From Pseudomonadota bacterium (GTDB lineage Bacteria; Pseudomonadota; Gammaproteobacteria; Burkholderiales; Ferrovaceae): DNA of 53,723 bases. The translations under genes were made by a program, and so were the position numbers. Every line of letters begins with the position of its first letter. Within the stretch, counting starts at the first letter, position 1. The notes beneath the pieces were generated by a model. The model did not search any database, had not been told where the DNA came from, and saw nothing but the letters and a program-made list of their open reading frames with translations. Positions 46,456 to 53,723 of the stretch are shown here, piece by piece. Location of the stretch: positions 1 through 53,723 of the forward strand of contig JAJZRV010000005.1 of the NCBI GenBank assembly GCA_021850135.1, in the 5' to 3' direction.

Positions 46456-47970
46456 ATGATGGCAACGACCCGGCCGCATCTCTCCCTGAACTCCAGACAG
46501 CAGCAACTCGCGCAGCTGAAACCGCTTGCGGGACCCGACTCCGGCTGGCGCCGGCAGGGCATCCGTCACGCGCTCGTGGTTTTGACGGAGGCTCCCGTTG
46601 CGGGCCAGGCGGTGCCTGGTCTGGACACGCTGCTTGCGACGTTGCGACGCCGCGGAGAGGCCCCGGCGTCGCTGCAGACCGGCCCGGTGGTCGGGGTGTC
46701 GGCCGAAGGCTTGCTGCTATCGTGGGTCTGGGTGAACCCCTCCCGTACCCGTTTTGAACAGCAGTCCGCCTTGTGCAAGGCGCTCAAGCCCTTGCTGGAG
46801 GAGCATCCCCAGACCCTCGCGCTGGTGTTGACGGGAGCTGCGGCTGCCCGTGCCGCCGTGGCGGGGCCGGCACTGCATGCTGCCTGGCTGAACGGGGTGG
46901 CCTTGCCGACCAGGAAAAGTGCGGGCAAAGCGGGGATCCAGACCATTTTCCTGCAGGGGGCGGCCCCGGGCGACGCACGCTTCGAAGCCGCTCGTGCGGT
47001 GGCTGAGGGCAATACCCTGGCCCGCACCCTGACCCTGTTCCCTCCCAATGAATTGACGCCGGGGCGTTACCGCCAGCAGATTCGCTTGCTGGCCCGGGAG
47101 CGCGGCTGGCGGCTTGCGGAGTATCCCCTGGCCCGGCTCAAATCCATGGGAGCGGGGGCTTTTGTGGCGGTGGCTCAAGGCAGCGATCCGGCGGATGCGG
47201 CAATCGTGCACTTGCAGTACCGCGGCGCACGGGCCCGCAAACGGGTGGCCCTGGTGGGAAAAGGCATTTGCTTTGACACCGGAGGGCATAACCTCAAGCC
47301 GGCCAAGTACATGTATGGCATGCACGAGGACATGAACGGTTCTGCCGTGGCGCTCGGAATCCTGTCTGCGGCAAGCCGGCTGCGTTTGCCGCTGGTGGTG
47401 GATTGCTGGCTGGCGCTGGCCCAGAACCACATCAGTCCGCAGGCCTACAAGCAGAACGACGTGGTCACCGCCCTGAACGGGACTACCATCGAAGTGGTTC
47501 ATACGGATGCCGAGGGCCGCATGGTTCTGGCGGATACGCTGACCCTGGCCGCGCGGCAACAACCGGACCTGATGGTGGATTTCGCCACATTGACGGGGAG
47601 CATGCATACCGCGCTGGGCAGCCGCTTCAGCGGCATCTTTGCCAGCAGCACGCCGCTGGCCCAATTGGCGGTGGCGGTGGGCGATGCGGTGGGTGAGCGG
47701 GTCGTGGCCTTTCCGTCGCCCGCCGATTATGACCCCCAGCTCGACAGCAAGGTGGCCGACGTCAAACAATGCACGCCAGACGGGACGGCCGACCACATCC
47801 TGGCCGCGCGCTTCCTGTCCCGTTTCACGGCGGAGCGCCCCTGGGTTCATATGGATCTGTCAGCCTCCAGCAACGAGGGCGGTTTGGGGGCGGTGGGGTC
47901 GGATGTCACCGGCTTCGGGGTGAATTGGGGCGTGCATTTTCTGGACAGTTGGTTAGAAAATAAGCTATAA
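46456..47970 (+). CDS. M17 leucyl aminopeptidase family protein
   Basis: This 504-residue member of the PepA/leucyl aminopeptidase family is a cytoplasmic exopeptidase with two metal ions. Metal-ligand motifs are in VGKGICFDTGGHNLKP, MHEDMNGSA and VVHTDAEGRMVLADTL, where the usual NTDAEGR reads HTDAEGR. The N-terminal half is divergent from E. coli PepA. Two adjacent ATGs, 46456 and 46459, are possible starts. The gene is divergent from thyA. Its last codons hold the rimP promoter. Confidence 0.88.
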   Translation: MMATTRPHLSLNSRQQQLAQLKPLAGPDSGWRRQGIRHALVVLTEAPVAGQAVPGLDTLLATLRRRGEAPASLQTGPVVGVSAEGLLLSWVWVNPSRTRFEQQSALCKALKPLLEEHPQTLALVLTGAAAARAAVAGPALHAAWLNGVALPTRKSAGKAGIQTIFLQGAAPGDARFEAARAVAEGNTLARTLTLFPPNELTPGRYRQQIRLLARERGWRLAEYPLARLKSMGAGAFVAVAQGSDPADAAIVHLQYRGARARKRVALVGKGICFDTGGHNLKPAKYMYGMHEDMNGSAVALGILSAASRLRLPLVVDCWLALAQNHISPQAYKQNDVVTALNGTTIEVVHTDAEGRMVLADTLTLAARQQPDLMVDFATLTGSMHTALGSRFSGIFASSTPLAQLAVAVGDAVGERVVAFPSPADYDPQLDSKVADVKQCTPDGTADHILAARFLSRFTAERPWVHMDLSASSNEGGLGAVGSDVTGFGVNWGVHFLDSWLENKL

Positions 47971-47971
47971 T
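47942..47971 (+). promoter_or_regulatory. promoter of the rimP-nusA-infB operon
   Basis: TGGACA (47942-47947) and a perfect TATAAT (47966-47971) are spaced by 18 bp, lying across the last codons and the TAA of the upstream aminopeptidase gene. Transcription would start near 47978. Confidence 0.6.
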
Positions 47972-47996
47972 TCACGGCTTGGTAGAAAAGTTTTTG

Positions 47997-48024
47997 AAAA
48001 AAGTGGGCCTCGAGCCCATTTTTT
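47997..48024 (+). terminator. rimP leader hairpin (terminator-like)
   Basis: TGGGC (48004-48008) pairs with GCCCA (48014-48018) around a 5-nt loop, extended by A-run/T-run pairing and followed by six T residues. It lies just after the predicted start of the operon, 36 nt before rimP. A similar hairpin leader is conserved upstream of rimP in proteobacteria and may act as an attenuator or ending point for upstream transcripts. Confidence 0.65.
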
Positions 48025-48059
48025 ATTTGCTGACAGGGTTCAGCGGGAGTGGAGTCCAG

Positions 48060-48485
48060 ATGGAAGCGTCGGCCCTGATTGAAAAAACCGTGACCGGCTT
48101 GGGCTACGAATTTGTGGATCTGGAGCGCGCCGGGCGCGGCCTGTTGCGCGTCTACATTGATAAACCGAACGGCATCGGCGTCGAGGATTGCGCCACGGTC
48201 AGCAACCAGCTGACGCGGTTGTTTGCCGTGGAAGGCATTGATTACGACCGGTTGGAGGTTTCCTCGCCCGGGCTGGATCGGCCGCTCAAGCGGGTTGCCG
48301 ATTTTGCTCGGTTTGCGGGGCGCGACGTCAAGCTGCGCTTGCGTGTGCCGCGAGCGGGTCAGCGCAATTTCGTCGGACGCATTGTTTCGGTTTCGGACAC
48401 CGTATTGGTACTGGACGTAGATGGCGTTGCCATTGAAATAGAGGTGGCGGGTATTGACCGTGCCAACCTCGTTCCTGAGATTTGA
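48060..48485 (+). CDS. rimP: ribosome maturation factor RimP
   Basis: RimP aids 30S subunit assembly. The start at ATG 48060 ([20 protein letters not shown]) gives 141 residues, the usual size. Conserved parts are [33 protein letters not shown] and the C-terminal SH3-like half. It heads the rimP-nusA-infB-rbfA-truB operon. Confidence 0.95.
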   Translation: MEASALIEKTVTGLGYEFVDLERAGRGLLRVYIDKPNGIGVEDCATVSNQLTRLFAVEGIDYDRLEVSSPGLDRPLKRVADFARFAGRDVKLRLRVPRAGQRNFVGRIVSVSDTVLVLDVDGVAIEIEVAGIDRANLVPEI

Positions 48486-48496
48486 CTGGAGGCCTT

Positions 48497-49972
48497 ATGA
48501 GCAAGGAAGTGCTGATGCTGGTGGATGCCCTGGCCCGCGAGAAGAGTGTCGATCCCGACATCGTCTTCATCGCGCTGGAAATGGCGTTGGCCTCGGCAAC
48601 CCGAAAAAAACATGGTGAGGAAGACATTGACGTGCGCGTCGAAATCGATCGCGAAACGGGTGACTTCAAGTCTTTCCGGGTATGGCGGGTCGTCAATGAT
48701 GCCGACTGGTTGTCCGAATTCCAGGAACTTCCACTGTCGCAGGCGGTGCTGCGCAACCCCGACGCGCAGCCCGGCGACGTGATCGAAGAGCCGCTCGAGC
48801 CAATTGATTTCGGGCGAATTGGCGCACAGGCGGCCAAGCAGGTGATTTTCCAGAAAATTCGCGACGCTGAACGCGAGCAGATTCTCAACGATTTTCTGGA
48901 GCGCAAAGAAAGCCTCGTGACCGGCACCGTCAAGCGGCTGGATCGGGGCAATGCCATCATCGAATCGGGGCGGATCGAGGCGTTGCTGCCGCGTGACCAG
49001 ATGATCCAGCGCGAAAACCTGCGCATCGGCGATCGCGTCCGCGGCTATCTGTCGCGCGTGGAGCGTGGCGGTCGTGGACCGCAGTTGATTCTGTCGCGTC
49101 TCGCGCCCGAATTCATCATCAAGCTGTTCGAGCTGGAAGTCCCCGAAATCGAGGAAGGGCTGCTGGAGATCAAATCCGCTGCGCGCGATCCTGGCATTCG
49201 GGCCAAGATCGCCGTCAAATCCAACGACCGCCGCCTCGATCCCATCGGCACCTGCGTGGGCATGCGGGGCTCCCGGGTCCAGGCGGTGACAGCGGAACTG
49301 GGCGGCGAGAGGGTGGACATCATCCTCTGGTCGGAAGACCCCGCGCAGTTCGTCATCAATGCGCTGGCTCCGGCAGAGGTCAACTCCATCCGCGTGGACG
49401 AAGACAGCCACAGCATGGATGTGGTGGTGGACGAGGATCAGTTGGCCCAGGCCATCGGGCGGAGCGGACAGAACGTGCGCCTTGCATCCGAGTTGACGGG
49501 CTGGACGCTCAACATCATGACCGAAGACCAGGCCCATGAAAAGGATGCGGCGGAATCCTCAAAAATCCGCGACCTGTTCGTGAAGCGTCTCGATGTGGAC
49601 GAAGAAGTGGCAGACATCCTGATTCAGGAAGGTTTCAGCTCGCTGGAAGAGGTGGCCTACGTTCCGATCAACGAAATGCTGGCTATCGAGGCTTTCGACG
49701 AGGACACCGTCAACGAGTTGCGCAGTCGGGCACGCAACGCCCTGCTCACCGAAGCCATCGCTTCGGAAGAACAGGTCGAACATGCGGCAGAAGACTTGCA
49801 GAGCATGGCAGGAATGGATCCGGATACAGCACTGCTCTTTGCTTCCAAGGGGATCAAGACGATCCAGGATCTGGCAGACTTGGCAGTGGACGAATTGTCC
49901 GAGCTGACGGGAATCGACGCGGAACGCGCCAAGGAACTCATCATGACGGCGCGCGCGCCGATGTTTGAGTGA
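48497..49972 (+). CDS. nusA: transcription termination/antitermination factor NusA
   Basis: NusA binds RNA polymerase and nascent RNA, controlling pausing, termination and antitermination. From ATG 48497 ([19 protein letters not shown], behind TGGAGG) it has 491 residues: an N-terminal RNA polymerase-binding domain, S1 domain (about 135-200, [14 protein letters not shown]), two KH domains ([17 protein letters not shown] and [18 protein letters not shown]) and two acidic helix-hairpin-helix repeats at the C-terminus. It starts 11 nt after rimP. Confidence 0.97.
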   Translation: MSKEVLMLVDALAREKSVDPDIVFIALEMALASATRKKHGEEDIDVRVEIDRETGDFKSFRVWRVVNDADWLSEFQELPLSQAVLRNPDAQPGDVIEEPLEPIDFGRIGAQAAKQVIFQKIRDAEREQILNDFLERKESLVTGTVKRLDRGNAIIESGRIEALLPRDQMIQRENLRIGDRVRGYLSRVERGGRGPQLILSRLAPEFIIKLFELEVPEIEEGLLEIKSAARDPGIRAKIAVKSNDRRLDPIGTCVGMRGSRVQAVTAELGGERVDIILWSEDPAQFVINALAPAEVNSIRVDEDSHSMDVVVDEDQLAQAIGRSGQNVRLASELTGWTLNIMTEDQAHEKDAAESSKIRDLFVKRLDVDEEVADILIQEGFSSLEEVAYVPINEMLAIEAFDEDTVNELRSRARNALLTEAIASEEQVEHAAEDLQSMAGMDPDTALLFASKGIKTIQDLADLAVDELSELTGIDAERAKELIMTARAPMFE

Positions 49973-49989
49973 GGTATCGGAGAATTTGA

Positions 49990-52686
49990 ATGGCAAAAGC
50001 AACGGTGGCTGATCTGGCTGTTGAATTGAAAGTCACCCCGGAAACGCTGCTGGTACAACTCAAGGCGGCAGGGGTGAACAAGTCGACTGCGGCCGATAGT
50101 ATCAGCGAAAAAGACAAAACACAGCTGCTCGACCATTTGCGGGAGCAGCACGGACGTTCTGAGCCAAAAACCCGCATTACGCTGACGCGCAAGCAGACCA
50201 GCGAAATCAAGAAAGCAGACAGTGCAACGGGCAAGGCCCGGACCATCCAGGTAGAAGTGCGCAAGAAGCGCGTCCTGGTCAAGCGGGACAGCACGGAAGC
50301 TTTGGTGCCGGGCGAAGAAGAGGCCCAGGGGCTTGCCGTGGTGCCAGCCCCCGAGCCGGAAGTGCAGCCCGCACCGGAGCCTGAAGTGGAGGTAGTTGCG
50401 GAAGTCGTCGTTCCCGAACCCGAAGTGCCGGTGGCCGTTGAACCCGAGCCGCCTGTCGTGGTTGCAGAGGTACCGGCCGCTCCCCCCAGCCCCATTGATG
50501 AGGCGCAGCGTGCGCTGCGCAGCCAGGAAGCCCGTCGCCAGGCCGAACTGAGGGCGCGCCAGACGGCGGACGCCATGGACAAGATCGCCCGTGCCAAGGC
50601 CAAGAAAGAGGCTGAAGAAAAGGCGCTCGCCGAAGCGCAGGCGGCCGCCGCACGTGCCCAGGCAGAGAAGGCAGCAGTCAAGCCGGATGAAAAGACGGGG
50701 ACGTTGCATCGCCCGGCAGCCAAACCTGCCGAGAAGGCAGCGCCCAAGAAAAGCGGCAAGAAGGCTGAAAAGCCTACGACCTGGATGGACGATGGAAACA
50801 AGCGCCGCGGTCTGAAGACCCGGGGAGACGCCGCCAGCAGCACGGCCTGGCGCGACCCCAAGGCGCGCCACAAGGGCCATAAGGCCGAGGATGGGCTGCA
50901 TGCCTTCTCGGCACCCACCGAGCCCATCGTGCACGAAGTGCTGGTGCCCGAAACCATTACTGTCGCAGCGCTGGCCCAGAAAATGGCCGTCAAGGCCGCC
51001 GAGGTCATCAAAACCCTGATGAAGATGGGGATGATGGTCACGATCAACCAGGTGCTGGACCAGGAAACCGCCATGATCGTGGTGGAAGAACTGGGTCACG
51101 TGGCGAAGCCGGCGAAGCTCGACGATCCGGAGGCCTTGCTGGCCGAAACCGGCGGCGAGCACGAAGACGCCATTCCGGAACCGCGCGCACCGGTGGTCAC
51201 CGTGATGGGCCACGTGGACCACGGCAAGACCTCGTTGCTCGATTACATCCGGCGTACCCGGGTGGCCAGCGGCGAAGCGGGGGGCATTACCCAGCATATC
51301 GGCGCCTACCACGTGGAAACGGCACGCGGCATGGTGACGTTTCTCGACACGCCGGGACACGAGGCGTTTACCGCCATGCGTGCACGCGGTGCCAAGGTCA
51401 CGGACATCGTGATTCTGGTGGTGGCTGCCGATGACGGCGTCATGCCCCAAACCATCGAGGCCATCCACCATACCAAGGCGGCTCAGGTCCCCGTAGTCGT
51501 GGCAGTGAACAAAATCGACAAGCCCGAAGCCAATTTCGAGCGCATCAAGAGCGAACTGGTGGCGCAAGGCGTGCTGCCGGAAGAGTATGGCGGTGAAGCC
51601 CAGTTCGTCCAGGTTTCTGCAAAGACGGGTCAGGGCATCGACGACCTGCTGGAATCCGTGCTGCTGCAGGCCGAGGTGCTGGAACTCAAGGCGCCCAGAA
51701 ACACCCCCGCCAAAGGCATCGTCATTGAGGCGCGCCTGGATAAGGGCCGCGGTCCCGTGGCGACGATCCTGGTGCAATCGGGCACCTTGCGACGCGGCGA
51801 CATGGTCCTCGCGGGAGCCTCCTATGGCCGCGTTCGTGCCATGCTGGATGAAGCGGGACATCCCGTTGATGAAGCGGGCCCCTCCATTCCGGTGGAGATC
51901 CAGGGCTTGACCGAAGTGCCTGTCGCTGGCGAGGACGTGATGGTCCTCAACGACGAACGCAAGGCCCGCGAAATTGCGTTGTTCCGTCAAGGCAAGTTCC
52001 GCGACGTCAAACTTGCCAAGCAGCAGGCTGCCAAGCTTGAAAACATGTTCGACCAGATGGCCGAGGGTGGCGTCAAGACGCTGTCGCTCATCATCAAGGC
52101 CGATGTGCAGGGTTCCTACGAGGCACTGACCCAATCGCTGCAAAAGCTGTCCACGGACGAAGTCCGGGTCAACATCGTGCATGCGGCAGTGGGCGGCATC
52201 ACCGAATCGGACGTGAACCTAGCGCTCGCCTCCAAGGCAGTGATCATCGGCTTCAACACCCGTGCCGATGCTACCGCGCGCAAGCTGATTTCCAGCAGCG
52301 GCGTGGACGTCCGCTACTACGACATCATCTATAACGCCGTGGATGAGGTGAAGGCCGCTCTCTCTGGCATGCTCTCGCCTGATCGCAAGGAAAACATCAC
52401 GGGGCTGGTGGAAATCCGTGAAGTGTTCCGCATCTCCAAGGTGGGGGCCGTGGCGGGCTGCTACGTGCTGGAAGGCTCGATCAAGCGCGGTGCCGGCGTG
52501 CGCTTGCTGCGCGACAACGTGGTGATCCATACCGGCGAGCTCGATTCCCTGAAGCGGTTCAAGGACGACGTGCGTGAAGTGAAAGCCGGATTCGAATGCG
52601 GCCTGTCCCTCAAAAACTACAACGATATCCAGGTGGGCGACAAGCTCGAAACCTTCGAAGTGGTTGAAGTGGCGCGTACGCTCTGA
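49990..52686 (+). CDS. infB: translation initiation factor IF-2
   Basis: IF-2 is the GTPase that brings initiator tRNA to the 30S subunit. It has 898 residues: an IF2-N domain at the start ([19 protein letters not shown]), a long Ala/Glu/Pro/Lys-rich linker, a second IF2-N repeat near 320-375, the G domain (GHVDHGKTS near 407-415, [16 protein letters not shown]) and the C-terminal beta-barrel and fMet-tRNA-binding domains. It starts 17 nt after nusA. Confidence 0.98.
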   Translation: MAKATVADLAVELKVTPETLLVQLKAAGVNKSTAADSISEKDKTQLLDHLREQHGRSEPKTRITLTRKQTSEIKKADSATGKARTIQVEVRKKRVLVKRDSTEALVPGEEEAQGLAVVPAPEPEVQPAPEPEVEVVAEVVVPEPEVPVAVEPEPPVVVAEVPAAPPSPIDEAQRALRSQEARRQAELRARQTADAMDKIARAKAKKEAEEKALAEAQAAAARAQAEKAAVKPDEKTGTLHRPAAKPAEKAAPKKSGKKAEKPTTWMDDGNKRRGLKTRGDAASSTAWRDPKARHKGHKAEDGLHAFSAPTEPIVHEVLVPETITVAALAQKMAVKAAEVIKTLMKMGMMVTINQVLDQETAMIVVEELGHVAKPAKLDDPEALLAETGGEHEDAIPEPRAPVVTVMGHVDHGKTSLLDYIRRTRVASGEAGGITQHIGAYHVETARGMVTFLDTPGHEAFTAMRARGAKVTDIVILVVAADDGVMPQTIEAIHHTKAAQVPVVVAVNKIDKPEANFERIKSELVAQGVLPEEYGGEAQFVQVSAKTGQGIDDLLESVLLQAEVLELKAPRNTPAKGIVIEARLDKGRGPVATILVQSGTLRRGDMVLAGASYGRVRAMLDEAGHPVDEAGPSIPVEIQGLTEVPVAGEDVMVLNDERKAREIALFRQGKFRDVKLAKQQAAKLENMFDQMAEGGVKTLSLIIKADVQGSYEALTQSLQKLSTDEVRVNIVHAAVGGITESDVNLALASKAVIIGFNTRADATARKLISSSGVDVRYYDIIYNAVDEVKAALSGMLSPDRKENITGLVEIREVFRISKVGAVAGCYVLEGSIKRGAGVRLLRDNVVIHTGELDSLKRFKDDVREVKAGFECGLSLKNYNDIQVGDKLETFEVVEVARTL

Positions 52687-52700
52687 CCGGGAGATCTGCC

Positions 52701-53072
52701 TTGAACGCCTTTCCGCGCAGCCGGCGCATCGGAGACCAGATCCAGAAGGATCTGTCCGACCTGATCCGGCGCGAGCTCAAGGATCCGCGGGTGGGCATGG
52801 TGACCGTCACTGCGGTGGAAGTGTCCGCCGACTATTCGCACGCCAAGGTTTACGTCAGTTCCCTGCAGGGGCAGGAATCGTTGCACCGAACCCTCGAGGC
52901 GCTGCAGGAGGGAGCCGGTTTTCTGCGCCGCCAGCTGGGCCGACGCATGACGTTGCGCACTATGCCGCAACTGCACTTTCTCGAAGATCAGACCCTGGAT
53001 CGCGCAGTGGCTTTGTCCAGTTTGATTGATGAGGCGGTGGCTTCGGATGCCCAACACCACGAAAAGTCCTGA
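52701..53072 (+). CDS. rbfA: ribosome-binding factor A
   Basis: RbfA is a 30S maturation and cold-adaptation factor with a KH-like fold. It has 123 residues from TTG 52701, which follows CGGGAG at normal spacing and gives the correct N-terminus (NAFPRSRRIGDQIQKDL). Conserved segments are LSDLIRRELKDPRVGMVTVT and YSHAKVYVSSL. The 3' end overlaps truB by 26 nt. Confidence 0.95.
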   Translation: MNAFPRSRRIGDQIQKDLSDLIRRELKDPRVGMVTVTAVEVSADYSHAKVYVSSLQGQESLHRTLEALQEGAGFLRRQLGRRMTLRTMPQLHFLEDQTLDRAVALSSLIDEAVASDAQHHEKS

Positions 53073-53723
53073 GCAATTTAGCGTTCGCGCCGAACGGACG
53101 CCGCTTCGCGACATCACTGGCGTTCTGCTGCTCGACAAACCCTTCGGGCTGTCTTCGAATACGGCATTGCAACGCGCGCGCCACCTCCTGGCCGCGCGCA
53201 AGGCAGGCCACACCGGCACGCTTGATCCACATGCCACCGGCCTTCTGACCCTTTGCCTGGGGGAGGCCACCAAGTTTTCCGGATGGCTGCTGGACGCTCC
53301 CAAGGCGTACCAGGCGCGCATTCGTTTGGGCTACAGCAGTTCCACTGGCGATGGCGAAGGCGAGATTACGCCGGTACACCCCTTTGCGGGGTCGCTTGCC
53401 GCGATCGAGTCGGTCCTGCAGCAGTTCCTTGGCGTGCAGACGCAGTATCCGCCCATGCATTCCGCGCTCAAGGTGGCGGGGCGGCCGCTGTACCAGTATG
53501 CTCGCGCCGGCCTGGATGTTGTCCGCACCGCGCGGCAGATTGAAGTGTTGGCGCAGAAGGTCGAGGACTGGGATGGCGAGACCCTGACGCTCTCCGTCAA
53601 GGTCAGCAAGGGAACCTACATTCGCGTCCTGGCCGCCGACATCGGGGCGGCGCTGGGTTGCGGAGGCTACCTCAGCGGGTTGCGCCGCACCGAGACCGGA
53701 CCGTTTGCGTTGTCAGAGGCTGT
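53047..53723 (+). CDS. truB: tRNA pseudouridine(55) synthase TruB (partial, 3' end outside window)
   Basis: TruB makes pseudouridine-55 in the T-loop of tRNAs. The first 225 codons are present from ATG 53047. A variable N-terminal stretch (residues 1-24) leads into the family start GVLLLDKPFGLSSNTALQRA. The catalytic Asp is D60 in GHTGTLDPHATGLL, followed by YQARIRLGYSSSTGDGEGEI, the YPPMHSALKV motif and VKVSKGTYIRVLAADIG. It overlaps rbfA by 26 nt, so translation is coupled. The C-terminal PUA-like part is not in the window. Confidence 0.96.
   Translation, partial: MPNTTKSPEQFSVRAERTPLRDITGVLLLDKPFGLSSNTALQRARHLLAARKAGHTGTLDPHATGLLTLCLGEATKFSGWLLDAPKAYQARIRLGYSSSTGDGEGEITPVHPFAGSLAAIESVLQQFLGVQTQYPPMHSALKVAGRPLYQYARAGLDVVRTARQIEVLAQKVEDWDGETLTLSVKVSKGTYIRVLAADIGAALGCGGYLSGLRRTETGPFALSEA

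Overview
The window is GC-rich, tightly packed bacterial chromosome. It most likely comes from a betaproteobacterium. The reasons are the gene order icd / cold-shock gene / clpS-clpA, the linkage queA-tgt-yajC-secD-secF, the block rimP-nusA-infB-rbfA-truB with a rimP leader hairpin, System I (Ccm) cytochrome c maturation, and NtrC/sigma-54 type promoter signals. I cannot name a genus. No insertion sequence, prophage, CRISPR array or rRNA is visible. One tRNA gene, Leu(CAA), is present, and almost every base is coding.

Layout. 1-4.9 kb: a secreted PQQ-type sorbosone/glucose dehydrogenase with a partial secreted partner, an acyl-CoA synthetase, a Spy/CpxP-like periplasmic protein, a Gly/Tyr-rich exported protein and a universal stress protein. 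5.0-11.8 kb: the complete ccm set, split into two converging operons, ccmFGHI (+) and ccmABCDE (-). 11.8-14.0 kb: a CopA-type copper ATPase. 14.0-17.2 kb: an OxlT-like MFS carrier and a gamma-glutamyltranspeptidase-superfamily (HpxW-like) amidohydrolase behind a clear NtrC site and a -24/-12 promoter. 17.2-25.3 kb (-): a tad/flp tight-adherence pilus operon, flp-tadV-rcpC-rcpA-tadG-tadE-tadE2-tadZ-tadA-tadB-tadC, with a methyltransferase-like membrane protein and a NarL/LuxR-type regulator upstream. 26.8-27.9 kb: an Old Yellow Enzyme and tRNA-Leu. 28-34 kb: queuosine synthesis (queA, tgt), the SecDF-YajC translocon accessory complex and a DedA protein. 33.9-37.4 kb: purB, a GST-like protein, mnmA and a small Ala/Lys-rich exported protein. 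37.5-42.5 kb: the glyoxylate bypass (aceB, aceA, rraA-like) divergent from its branch-point competitor icd. 42.5-46.4 kb: a cold-shock gene, clpS-clpA and thyA. 46.4-53.7 kb: an M17 aminopeptidase and the rimP-nusA-infB-rbfA-truB translation/transcription operon, whose last gene runs off the window.

The parts most worth a second look are: (1) the nitrogen-type promoter in front of the OxlT-like/HpxW-like pair, which suggests oxamate or a related compound is used as a nitrogen source; (2) the tad operon, whose prepilin-peptidase position holds a 116-residue protein without recognisable catalytic aspartates, and whose upstream regulator has a degenerate receiver; (3) a 23-bp near-perfect palindrome over the putative aceB promoter. 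Most of the remaining content is conserved core genome.
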